Positions 37,661 to 45,274 of a stretch of 64,000 nucleotides of DNA are shown piece after piece. This stretch comes from Myxococcus qinghaiensis (GTDB lineage: Bacteria > Myxococcota > Myxococcia > Myxococcales > Myxococcaceae), in the NCBI RefSeq assembly GCF_024198215.1, contig NZ_JAKCFA010000021.1:165685-229684 (forward strand), read 5' to 3'. The stretch's first letter is position 1; every line of letters starts with the position of its first letter. The notes under the pieces are model-generated. The model did not search any database. It saw only the letters and a list, made by a program, of their open reading frames with translations, and had not been told where the DNA came from. The position numbers and the translations under genes were made by a program.

Positions 37661-38943
37661 AACAGATGCGGCGCCGCCCGGAACCTGCACATGGGGTCCG
37701 CGCTCTCCTGCGTCGTCGCCGGGTCATACAGGCGCGTCCACCGCGTGTCCGGCCGCGTGCCCGTCAGCTCCGTGTACACCCCCTGGATTCTCCGCCCCAC
37801 CGCCTGCCACGAGTACAGCTCCCGCACCTCGCGCAGCGCCGTCGACGCCAGTCGCTTTCGCAGCGGCGCGTCGTCCATCAGCCGCCCCATGGCCTGGGCT
37901 AGCGCGACGCTGTCCTTCGGCGGCACCAACAGTCCGTCCCGCCCGTCCTCCAGGCAGTCCACCACTCCCACCGCCTTCGTCGACACGATGGGCAACCCGG
38001 ACGCCATCGCCTCTAGGAGCGTGTTGGAGAACCCTTCCGAATACGTGGGCGACACGAACAGGTCCCCACGCCGGTACAGGTCCGGCGCCTCCGAGTAGGT
38101 GGACACCCCCGTCAGCTCCACCGTGCCCTGAAGCCCCTCCGCCTCCACGCGCGCGCGCACCGCCTCCACGTCCGGTCCAATCCCAGACACGCGCAACCGG
38201 AACCCGCGCCCCTCCGCTACCAGCCGCTTCACCGCGTCCAGCAGCTCCATCACGCCTTTCCGAGCGTCCACCCGCCCGTGGTACAGCCACACCGGCACGT
38301 CCCGCAGCGCTCCCAGGCTCGACTCGCTCCGCGGATGGAAGCGCTGTGTGTCCGTGGCGCCCGGGACGATGGTGAACCGCTCCAGCGGTGTCCCATGGAG
38401 TCCCCGCACCTCCTCCGCGAAGGACTGGCTGCCAATCAACAGCGCCCCCGAGTGGCCCAGCACCGCGAGCATCGCCTGCTTGTGCGTCCCACAGCACGTC
38501 CCCACCCAGTGCCCGTCACCGCCCTGGATGGAGACGACGTTGGGCAGTCCCAGCCGCCGCGCCGCCTCCATCGCCGCCAGGCCACAGGGATAGCCGTACT
38601 GCGCGTGGAGGAGGTCGAAGGGCTTGCGCCGGTGCTCGCGAATCACCGTGTCCACCAGGTCCTCCACGTCCTGCTCGAAGCTCGCGGGCTGACCCTGGTT
38701 GATGCGCTGCTCGCCCCGGGATTCGCACCCCAGCACGTGTGCGCCTGGAATCTCCGGCGGCGGCCCGCCCCCGTACACCGCCATGCCCGCGGCGTCGTTG
38801 CGGTACTGGCTCACCATCGTCACGTCATGCCCGCACGCGACCAGCTCCCGCACCAGGTTGAGCGCATAGACACTCATCCCCGAAATCGCCGGGAAGAAGC
38901 GCCGGGAGATGAAGCAGATCCGCAGCCGGCTCACGTTGTTCAC
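37657..38943 (-). CDS. GT4-family glycosyltransferase
   Basis: 428 aa from GTG 38943, which overlaps the upstream stop (GTGA). A Rossmann-like N-domain (ICFISRRFFPAISGMSVYAL) and the C-domain motifs VWLYHGRVDARKGV and the EX7E motif in YSEGFSNTLLEAMASGLPIV place it in GT-B fold family 4. This family includes MshA, which links GlcNAc to inositol phosphate. The acceptor and donor cannot be read from sequence. Co-translated with the isomerase before it and the deacetylase after it. Confidence 0.85.
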   Translation of the reverse strand: MNNVSRLRICFISRRFFPAISGMSVYALNLVRELVACGHDVTMVSQYRNDAAGMAVYGGGPPPEIPGAHVLGCESRGEQRINQGQPASFEQDVEDLVDTVIREHRRKPFDLLHAQYGYPCGLAAMEAARRLGLPNVVSIQGGDGHWVGTCCGTHKQAMLAVLGHSGALLIGSQSFAEEVRGLHGTPLERFTIVPGATDTQRFHPRSESSLGALRDVPVWLYHGRVDARKGVMELLDAVKRLVAEGRGFRLRVSGIGPDVEAVRARVEAEGLQGTVELTGVSTYSEAPDLYRRGDLFVSPTYSEGFSNTLLEAMASGLPIVSTKAVGVVDCLEDGRDGLLVPPKDSVALAQAMGRLMDDAPLRKRLASTALREVRELYSWQAVGRRIQGVYTELTGTRPDTRWTRLYDPATTQESADPMCRFRAAPHLL

Positions 38944-39806
38944 GCCGCCACCTCCGCGTCCGTCGGCAGGCGCGCTTTCAACCATTCCAGCGCCCTGGGC
39001 ACCATTTCGTGCGCCCGGTGCGCATCCCTGGACAACTCCACGCACACCAGCCGCTCGTAGCCCGCGCGCGCCAGCTCCCGCAGCACCGACGGCACGTCCA
39101 CGTCCCCCTCGCCAAACGGCAGGTGCTCATGCACGCCGCGCTTCATGTCCTCCAACGCCACCGTGCCCAGCACCGGCGCGAACTCGCGCACCGCCTCCGC
39201 CGGCCCCCGCTCCCCGGTCACCAGCAGGTGCCCCACGTCCAGGGCCAGCCGCACCGGGGGCGCGCCCGTCGCCGTCACGCGCGCCTGCAATCGGCTCCAG
39301 CCGTCCACCGTGTCCACCAGCATCCCCGGCTCCGGCTCCACCGCCAGCACCACCCCGCGCGCCGCCGCGTACTCCGACAGCCGGGCCACCCCGTCCACCA
39401 GCCACGGCCAGGCGGCCTCCTCCGTCACCCCGGCGCGGGGCACTCCCGCCCAGAAGGACACCGCTTCGCCCCGGCACGTCGCGCACACGTCCACCGCGCG
39501 CTTCAGGAACTCCAGGCGTCGCGCCCGGCCCGCGGCATCCGGTGTGATGAGCGTGGGTTCATGCTTGCGCCGCGGGTCCAACAGGAAGCGCGCCCCCGTC
39601 TCCACCACCAGCCCCAGGCCCAGCCGCTCCAGCAGCGCGGCCAGCTGTCCGCTCCGCTGTTCGAAGTCCGGCGCGAACGGGTCGAAGTGGTGGTGGTCCA
39701 ACGTCAGCGCCACGCCGTCGTAGCCACTGTCCGCGATGAGGCGCAGTGCGTCCTCGAAGCGGTGGTTGGAGATGCCGTTGGTGTTGTACGCGAAGCGCGG
39801 CGCCAT
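38940..39806 (-). CDS. TIM-barrel sugar-phosphate isomerase/epimerase
   Basis: 288 aa. Starts 3 bases after the YcaO stop. Xylose-isomerase-like TIM barrel (AP endonuclease 2 fold): FAYNTNGI start, a metal-site Glu in AVEPEPG, LALDVGHLLV, EDMK and VELSRD. An ARFLLDPRRKHEPTL loop is distinctive; I recall a similar loop in the isomerase-like EboE of ebo clusters, but this is from memory. Related barrel enzymes (IolE, IolI) act on inososes, which would fit the inositol setting. Confidence 0.75.
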   Translation of the reverse strand: MAPRFAYNTNGISNHRFEDALRLIADSGYDGVALTLDHHHFDPFAPDFEQRSGQLAALLERLGLGLVVETGARFLLDPRRKHEPTLITPDAAGRARRLEFLKRAVDVCATCRGEAVSFWAGVPRAGVTEEAAWPWLVDGVARLSEYAAARGVVLAVEPEPGMLVDTVDGWSRLQARVTATGAPPVRLALDVGHLLVTGERGPAEAVREFAPVLGTVALEDMKRGVHEHLPFGEGDVDVPSVLRELARAGYERLVCVELSRDAHRAHEMVPRALEWLKARLPTDAEVAA

Positions 39807-39809
39807 GGC

Positions 39810-41285
39810 TCATTGCCCCCCGAAGCGACGGCTCGCGAGCATCGCCGGCACCGCGTGGCGGTCCGGCTCGCGGTAGAGCGCGTACAGCGGCCCCACGCGC
39901 TCTTCCGCCAGCCGTGCGTTGAACCAGACCGGCCCCCCCAGCCGCGCCTCTGCCTCCGGCGTCAGCCGCACCGGCAGCGCGCCCGGCGGCGGCGTGCCCC
40001 TCCCCACCAGCGGGTCGCCCCGCTCCATCAGCCGCGCCGCGTTGCGCTCGCCCAGGCGGTTGTACGTCATCGTCTCCACCTCCAGCCCCGGCACCACCAC
40101 CTTCACCACGTGCACCGGGTGGCCCGGAGGGGACAGGTCCGCGACGAGGATGTCGAAGCCCGCCGCATGGAGCTGCCGCACCACGTGGTCGCATCGCAGC
40201 GCCGGGTCCTCCATCCCCGGCACCCGGGGCAGGTCCTCGAAGCGCACGCTGCGTCGACGCAGCAACGTGCACGCCGTGAGCTCGCGCAGCGCCGGGGCCG
40301 GCAACTGGGCCCACTCCGCCATGGCCTGCAGCGCACGGGGTTCCTCGGAGGCCACGTCCACCAGGGGGACGAACCGCTCCATGTATTCCCTGGGCGCGAC
40401 GCGGGCCACTTCGCTCAGCGGGCCGTGGGAGATGGCCTTTCGCGCCCGGGAGCCCGCGAACTCCAGCAGCGCCTTGCGCAGGGCCCGGTCCCTGTCCGGG
40501 TCGGTCGCCTCGCCACAGCCGGTCACCAACAGCGGCTGGTTGCCCACGGACAGGTCGTTGCCCACCACGTAGACATTCACGAGGCCGAAGTCGGTGCTCG
40601 CGAGCTTCACCATCACCTCCACGCCCGCGCGCTGGTAGCGCTCCAGCAGCTCCCGCACGTCCGGGGCCAGCGCCGCGCCCTCCAGGTCCAGCACCAGGCC
40701 CTGGTCCATGGCGCGGAACTGGAGCCCGTTGCCGTCGCGTTGCAGCAGCTCCAGCAGGGCGTGCGCCAGTGCCTGCTTCTGCGTCCGTCCCGCGCCCCGC
40801 CCGTTGGTCAATGGTCTGGCCAGCGGTGTCTTCCCCCGCAGGTTCCCGGGCCGGACGGCGATGAACTCCTCTGGCACCAGCACCTTCTCGCCGGTGGAGA
40901 GCCGCTTCATCTCCCCCCAGACGAGCGGCATGTCGGGCCGGTAGGGACTGCCCGCGGGCAGGCTCAGGGTGAGCGGGTCCGCCACCGCCGCGGCGCCGAA
41001 GGCCGTCACCAGCTCCGAGCAGGTGCCGTGCACGCGAGGCATGCGCAGCAGGGCCTGGTCGGCGCAGACCTCCTCGGCGAGCTCGCCCAGGGCCCCGACG
41101 CGCGCCTCTTCCTCGGTGGCGCCGTAGCCATTGGCGTGAACGATGTCGCCAGGCCTGTCTCCCACCCGCAGGCTCGCGGAGACCACCGGGACGCCCAGCC
41201 GGTCCAACGGGTCGATGCGGAAGATGGGGAACGCCCCCGGAGGCATGACACGGAAATAGGCATCCAGGGCTTCGCTCAGACTCAT
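39810..41285 (-). CDS. Stand-alone YcaO-domain protein
   Basis: 491 aa. ATG 41285 overlaps the MBL stop (ATGA). YcaO ATP-site pattern: GYGATEEEARVGALGELAEE (Glu68, Glu72), NGRGAGRTQKQALAHALLEL with QRD (Glu179, Arg183), and KALLEFAGSRARKA (Glu275, Arg280). YcaO enzymes use ATP to phosphorylate amide oxygens, giving azoline, amidine or thioamide groups. The C-terminus ends MLASRRFGGQ, lacking the PxPxP tail of azoline-forming cyclodehydratases. No E1-like or ocin-ThiF partner, TfuA, RRE or precursor peptide is nearby. This resembles small-molecule YcaO proteins such as YcfA of 6-thioguanine synthesis more than RiPP enzymes. Confidence 0.9.
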   Translation of the reverse strand: MSLSEALDAYFRVMPPGAFPIFRIDPLDRLGVPVVSASLRVGDRPGDIVHANGYGATEEEARVGALGELAEEVCADQALLRMPRVHGTCSELVTAFGAAAVADPLTLSLPAGSPYRPDMPLVWGEMKRLSTGEKVLVPEEFIAVRPGNLRGKTPLARPLTNGRGAGRTQKQALAHALLELLQRDGNGLQFRAMDQGLVLDLEGAALAPDVRELLERYQRAGVEVMVKLASTDFGLVNVYVVGNDLSVGNQPLLVTGCGEATDPDRDRALRKALLEFAGSRARKAISHGPLSEVARVAPREYMERFVPLVDVASEEPRALQAMAEWAQLPAPALRELTACTLLRRRSVRFEDLPRVPGMEDPALRCDHVVRQLHAAGFDILVADLSPPGHPVHVVKVVVPGLEVETMTYNRLGERNAARLMERGDPLVGRGTPPPGALPVRLTPEAEARLGGPVWFNARLAEERVGPLYALYREPDRHAVPAMLASRRFGGQ

Positions 41286-42115
41286 GACAATTCCTCCAAC
41301 GAAACGGGACGGGTGTGAGGCATGCCCGAGAGCAGCCGGTCGAACAGCGCCAGCGCGTGCTCGCGGGTGACGCCGCGCGCGAACTCGAACGGCGTGAAGA
41401 CGTTCTCGAACGGGAGCTGCTCGAGCACCGCGCGGTAGCGGCGCAGCTCCGCGTGGCTCAGCGGAATCGCGTAGTGGAAGCCCTTGTGACACGACAGCGC
41501 CGTGGGGTGGCCCTGCGCGTCCAGGTCCACCTTCAGCGCGTCGCCACAGAACAGCGAGCGGGTGCGCTCGTCGTACAGCACCATCTGGCCTTCGTAGTGT
41601 CCCGCCACGCAGTGGAGCGTCAGGCCCGGCGCCAGGGTGTGCTCGTCATCCACCGGCCAGCGCACCTGGAAGGCCTTGCTGTACTGGACCGCGTCGCGGT
41701 GCAGGACGAGCAGCGGGTCGAAGCGCTCCTGCAACTGCCACAGCGCTCCGAAGCCGTGCGGGTGCGACGCGGACAGCACCTGGATGCCGCCCATCGCCTC
41801 CAGGGCCTCCAGCGCCGGCAGCGAGTACCAGGGCGCGCCCTCGAAGGCGACGTTGCCTTCCGGTCCGCGCAGGAGCCACCCCGTGGAACCCAGGCCGAAG
41901 CCCGGCGTGCAGGTGAAGCCCCAGATGCCGGGCAGCGTCTCCTCCCAGCGCGTGCTCAGGCGCTCCGACACCTGGCCCGTCGTCTGGAAGTCCCAGCCGT
42001 CGCGCGGGAGTGCGTTGCGCACGTCCAGGCACGTGGGGCAGCCCGTGGGCTGCTCGCGCGGGAACCCCGGCTGCCAGGTGCCGCAGTGGGTGCAGGCGTA
42101 GCGCGTCAGTGACAT
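41282..42115 (-). CDS. MBL-fold protein with N-terminal zinc ribbon
   Basis: 277 aa; its first 10 bases overlap the oxidoreductase end. A rubredoxin-like zinc ribbon comes first (Cys8, Cys11, Cys26, Cys29; YACTHCG...GCPTC). Then a metallo-beta-lactamase fold with SASHPHGFGA (His118, His120), AGHYEG (His173) and LFCGDALKV (Asp192). The usual HxHxDH reads HxHGFG, so the Asp/His ligands of the second zinc are missing. It may bind one metal or be redox-active via the ribbon. Substrate unknown; position in the operon suggests a step in the same pathway. Confidence 0.75.
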   Translation of the reverse strand: MSLTRYACTHCGTWQPGFPREQPTGCPTCLDVRNALPRDGWDFQTTGQVSERLSTRWEETLPGIWGFTCTPGFGLGSTGWLLRGPEGNVAFEGAPWYSLPALEALEAMGGIQVLSASHPHGFGALWQLQERFDPLLVLHRDAVQYSKAFQVRWPVDDEHTLAPGLTLHCVAGHYEGQMVLYDERTRSLFCGDALKVDLDAQGHPTALSCHKGFHYAIPLSHAELRRYRAVLEQLPFENVFTPFEFARGVTREHALALFDRLLSGMPHTRPVSLEELS

Positions 42116-43140
42116 GGCGGAAACGCCCTCCCGGAGTGAAGTGCCTGCGACAGGAGCCCCACGAGGCGCACGTCGCGCTCCGGGGCGAAGGGCTGCGGAC
42201 GGCCGTCCAGCACGCACGCGGAGAAGGCCTCCACCTGGTTGAGGAAGGGGCTCCGGTCCTCGTCCGGCGACAGGTGAATCCACGTCTCCTCGCCCGTCTT
42301 CGCGTCGGTGAGCGACAGCGAGCCGCCGGGCGTCTGCCCCATCGTCTTGGACGCCAGTGCGCGCGCGCGGGTGCCGATGAGCTCCAGCGTGCGCCGGGGG
42401 TACGCGTCCGGGCAGTTGTAGGCCACCTGCAGGAGCCCCAGCGTTCCGCCGCGGAACTGACCCATCAGCACCGCGCCGTCGTCCACCGGGTAGCCGTGCA
42501 CGCGCCGCTGCGTCATGGCGAGGAGCGACTGCCATTCGTCCCCCAGCACCACCTCCAGCAGGTCCAGTCCGTGGGGCGCCAGGTCAATCATCGCGCCGCC
42601 GCCGGCCTGCTCCGGGTCGATGCGCCAGTTGTTCGGGGTCCAGTCCGCGGGCAGCCAGCAGGCGTAGTGGATGCGCGCCTGGGTGATGGTGCCCAGCACG
42701 CCCTCCTTCACCAGCATGCGCAGCTTGCGGTGCGCCGCGTGGTGGCGCTGGTCGAACGCGGTGGCGTAGTGCACGCCCGCGCGCTGACACGCGGACATCA
42801 TGCGCAGCCCGTCCTGCGCGGTGATGGCCATGGGCTTCTCGCACAGCACGTGCTTGCCCGCCGCGGCGCAGGCCTCCGTCATCGCGGCGTGCAGGTGGTT
42901 GGGCGTGGCGATGTAGACGGCCTCCACGTTCCGGTCCGCCAGCGCCGCCTCCAGCGCGGTGTGCCGGACGGCGTCGTCCGCCTGGATGCGCATCAGCGCC
43001 TCCGCGTCCGAGTCGCACAGCGCCACCAGCCGCGCATTGCGCGCGCCCTGGAGCGCCGGGATGACGTAGTCCCGCGCCACCAGACCGCACCCCACCACCG
43101 CCCAGCCCAGCGCGGGGTCCCCTGGCTTCGTCCCGGACAT
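42106..43140 (-). CDS. Gfo/Idh/MocA-family oxidoreductase
   Basis: 344 aa. ATG 43140 lies one base after the methyltransferase stop. NAD(P)-binding GCGLVARDYVIPAL at the N-terminus and the family EKP motif in HVLCEKPMAIT (catalytic Lys). YYAxxF-type central region replaced by HYATAFDQRHH. The family includes inositol 2-dehydrogenases and many sugar oxidoreductases. In this operon a role in oxidising inositol or an inositol-glycoside is plausible (inference). Confidence 0.85.
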   Translation of the reverse strand: MSGTKPGDPALGWAVVGCGLVARDYVIPALQGARNARLVALCDSDAEALMRIQADDAVRHTALEAALADRNVEAVYIATPNHLHAAMTEACAAAGKHVLCEKPMAITAQDGLRMMSACQRAGVHYATAFDQRHHAAHRKLRMLVKEGVLGTITQARIHYACWLPADWTPNNWRIDPEQAGGGAMIDLAPHGLDLLEVVLGDEWQSLLAMTQRRVHGYPVDDGAVLMGQFRGGTLGLLQVAYNCPDAYPRRTLELIGTRARALASKTMGQTPGGSLSLTDAKTGEETWIHLSPDEDRSPFLNQVEAFSACVLDGRPQPFAPERDVRLVGLLSQALHSGRAFPPCH

Positions 43141-43141
43141 G

Positions 43142-44338
43142 TCACCACCTCTCAGGAAGGTTCAAGAGCCACCGCCGCCTCACGAGCGCGGCGCGCTCTT
43201 CTGGCGACGCGTCGGTGGCGGCCCGCCGCAGCAGGGCCGCGTCTCCGGGCGCGTCTGACCGCAGGTAGTGGGCGCTCGCGTACTCCGCGGCCAGGGCCGG
43301 CGTGGGCCAGGCGGGCCGCACGCGGCCGTCGTGTTCCTCCAGCAGTGGATTGGGGCGCAGCCTCGCGCCGGGCACGGTCACGCCGAAGTCGATGGTGCTC
43401 CGGCCTGGCGTCGCGGGCCATGCGAAGCTCAAGGCCTCCGCGCGCTCCAGTTCCTCCGGTTGGGAAGCAGGCACGGTGCCGCCTTCGAGGAAGCGGGTGA
43501 AGAAGGCGGCGTCGTCGTAGCAGGCGGCCCCGGGCATCAGCGCCGCGTATCCGGCGGGGCTCAGCGGCGTGCCGCCCACGCCCCGTTGGTCGACCTGTTT
43601 GTTGTGGGCATGGCCCACGAGCACGCGGCCGGAAGGCCCCGCCACGCGGCGCAGCTCCGACAGCGCGCGGGCCTTGTCCGACAGGAAGTAGAGCGCGTCG
43701 TGACACAGCACGGTGGCGCCTTCGAGCGGTGAGATGGGCAGGTCCGCGGCTGCGTCCGCGCAGAGGAGCACGGCCTCCGGCACGACGAAGTGACGCGCCA
43801 GCCACAGCTTGGCGAACACCACGTCCACGCCCACGACGGGGGTGCCCCGGAGCGACACCTCGCGCAGCACCTGTCCGAGGCCACACGCCAGCTCCACCAC
43901 CCAGGGTGGTGAGTCCCAGTGCTGCGCCAATAACCCCAGCGCGCTCAGGAAGGTGGGCGCGGACTGCCGGTGCGCGAAGTAGGGGGCCACCGGCCCGAAG
44001 CACAGCTGCTCCATGGCGGCGCGGAGCCCCAGCGTCCCCGACTCGACGCCCTCCACGACGGCGGCGGTGGCGGCGAGGGACGGGGGCGGGATGCGCGCAT
44101 GGTCGTCCTGGTCCCGCAGCAGCAGGGCCCGCGCGTGACGCCCGTCGCCCTGCTCCAGCGCGGTCACCACGGCCGCACGCAAGGCCTCGCGGCCGGTGCG
44201 CAGGAAGGGGATGCCGTCCACGACAGGCCAGAGGGTGGTGCCATCCGACCAGAGCTCGGGTGACACCCGCGTCAGCGGCAGGCCGGTGAGGGGATGGCGC
44301 GGCGGCGGCGCGGCGAACTCCTTCGGCGGAAGCCTCAT
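43142..44338 (-). CDS. SAM-dependent class I methyltransferase
   Basis: 398 aa. ATG 44338 overlaps the upstream TGA (ATGA). The N-terminal 30 residues look like a Trm112/UPF0434-type short domain (HPLTGLPLTRVSPELW, VVDGIPFLR) without its Cys. SAM motif I is VVELACGLGQVLREV, followed by GVDVVFAKLWLARHF and ATVLCHDALYFL, typical of Methyltransf_11. C-terminal 120 residues (after PEELERAEALSFAWP) are unlike ordinary methyltransferases; they recall the C-terminal end of some Gfo-linked enzymes, but I cannot name them. Target unknown. Confidence 0.75.
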   Translation of the reverse strand: MRLPPKEFAAPPPRHPLTGLPLTRVSPELWSDGTTLWPVVDGIPFLRTGREALRAAVVTALEQGDGRHARALLLRDQDDHARIPPPSLAATAAVVEGVESGTLGLRAAMEQLCFGPVAPYFAHRQSAPTFLSALGLLAQHWDSPPWVVELACGLGQVLREVSLRGTPVVGVDVVFAKLWLARHFVVPEAVLLCADAAADLPISPLEGATVLCHDALYFLSDKARALSELRRVAGPSGRVLVGHAHNKQVDQRGVGGTPLSPAGYAALMPGAACYDDAAFFTRFLEGGTVPASQPEELERAEALSFAWPATPGRSTIDFGVTVPGARLRPNPLLEEHDGRVRPAWPTPALAAEYASAHYLRSDAPGDAALLRRAATDASPEERAALVRRRWLLNLPERW

Positions 44339-45267
44339 GGCCACACCGCTGCTTCGCGAAGGACGTCGTTGCCGAAGGCCCACAGCGGGCCGGGGTGGAT
44401 GAGCTCCAGGTCCTCCATCGCCTGGCGCAGCGTGAAGGCCGCCGCGCGGGCGTGGGCCTCCAGCTCCAGCACCCGGTCCAGCGTGTCCGCGGCGTTGAAG
44501 GCGCGCGCCTCCGCTGACTCCACGTTGCCGGTGAGTGTCAGCGCCTGGCGCACGGCTTCGGAGAGCCGGGGCGGAAGCCTCGTCAGGGCCGCCTCGGTGA
44601 GGCGCTTCGTCAGGGGCTCCAGCAGGTCCCCCAGCAGCGCTTCGCCGCTGTAGCCCGCGTCCGGCAGCACCGCGTTGAAGAGGTGATGCGACAGGCCCGC
44701 CAGGAAGGGCAGGGCCGGGGCCGCGCCGAAGCGGGGGGACACGAGCACCGCCACCACCGCCACCGCGTAGCAGTGGTCGGCATGGCTCTCCTGCGGTGAC
44801 ACGAGGAGGCGTGCCCGGCCGGGGAATGTGGCCCCGGCGCGGGGTTGGTGCACCAGCCGCTCCACGAACTCGGGCGGCGGGCCGTGGGAGGACTCCGAGG
44901 AGGGCATCAGCGCCAGGGACAGCTGCTCCCGCAGGCCGGCGCCCAAGGGGCCCGCCACCGCGTCCAGGCCCCGACGCAGCACCCGCGTCGCGTCCATCGG
45001 GGACAGCCCCGCCCGCTGGAGGATGTCCGCGTCCAGGCCGCACAGCCGCACCGCCGCCACCGCGCGCGCCGTCTCCTGGAGCGCCACGGTGCCGGGGTCC
45101 ATGCCGGCCGCCAGGGCCGCCCACGCGCGACGGAAGCCGTGGGCCGCCAGTCCCTCCGGATGGTCCGGAGTGCGGACGCGCTTGAGGTCCATCAGCTCCG
45201 AGAGGAGCGGACGGAGCTTCGCCAGGCGGCCCGGGGCCGCCGCCGTGTCACGCGCGGGTGCGTTCAT
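44335..45267 (-). CDS. HD-like protein of unknown function
   Basis: 310 aa, no signal peptide. Central region (about 155-220) has ESHADHCYAVAVVAVLVS (His162, His165), then FLAGLSHHLFNAVLPDAGY (His194, His195, Asp203). The spacing resembles HD-domain metal sites with HH in place of HD. N- and C-terminal parts are helical. Seven bases after the inositol synthase stop and overlapping the methyltransferase start, so clearly part of the operon. It could be a metal enzyme acting on the cyclitol; that is a guess. Confidence 0.5.
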   Translation of the reverse strand: MNAPARDTAAAPGRLAKLRPLLSELMDLKRVRTPDHPEGLAAHGFRRAWAALAAGMDPGTVALQETARAVAAVRLCGLDADILQRAGLSPMDATRVLRRGLDAVAGPLGAGLREQLSLALMPSSESSHGPPPEFVERLVHQPRAGATFPGRARLLVSPQESHADHCYAVAVVAVLVSPRFGAAPALPFLAGLSHHLFNAVLPDAGYSGEALLGDLLEPLTKRLTEAALTRLPPRLSEAVRQALTLTGNVESAEARAFNAADTLDRVLELEAHARAAAFTLRQAMEDLELIHPGPLWAFGNDVLREAAVWP

Positions 45268-45274
45268 GGTGGTG

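Noticed and set aside
39009..41318. A 769-codon open frame on the plus strand
   Set aside because: It lies opposite the isomerase and YcaO genes, which have clear family motifs; the plus frame is Arg/His/Gln-rich shadow sequence of GC-rich DNA.
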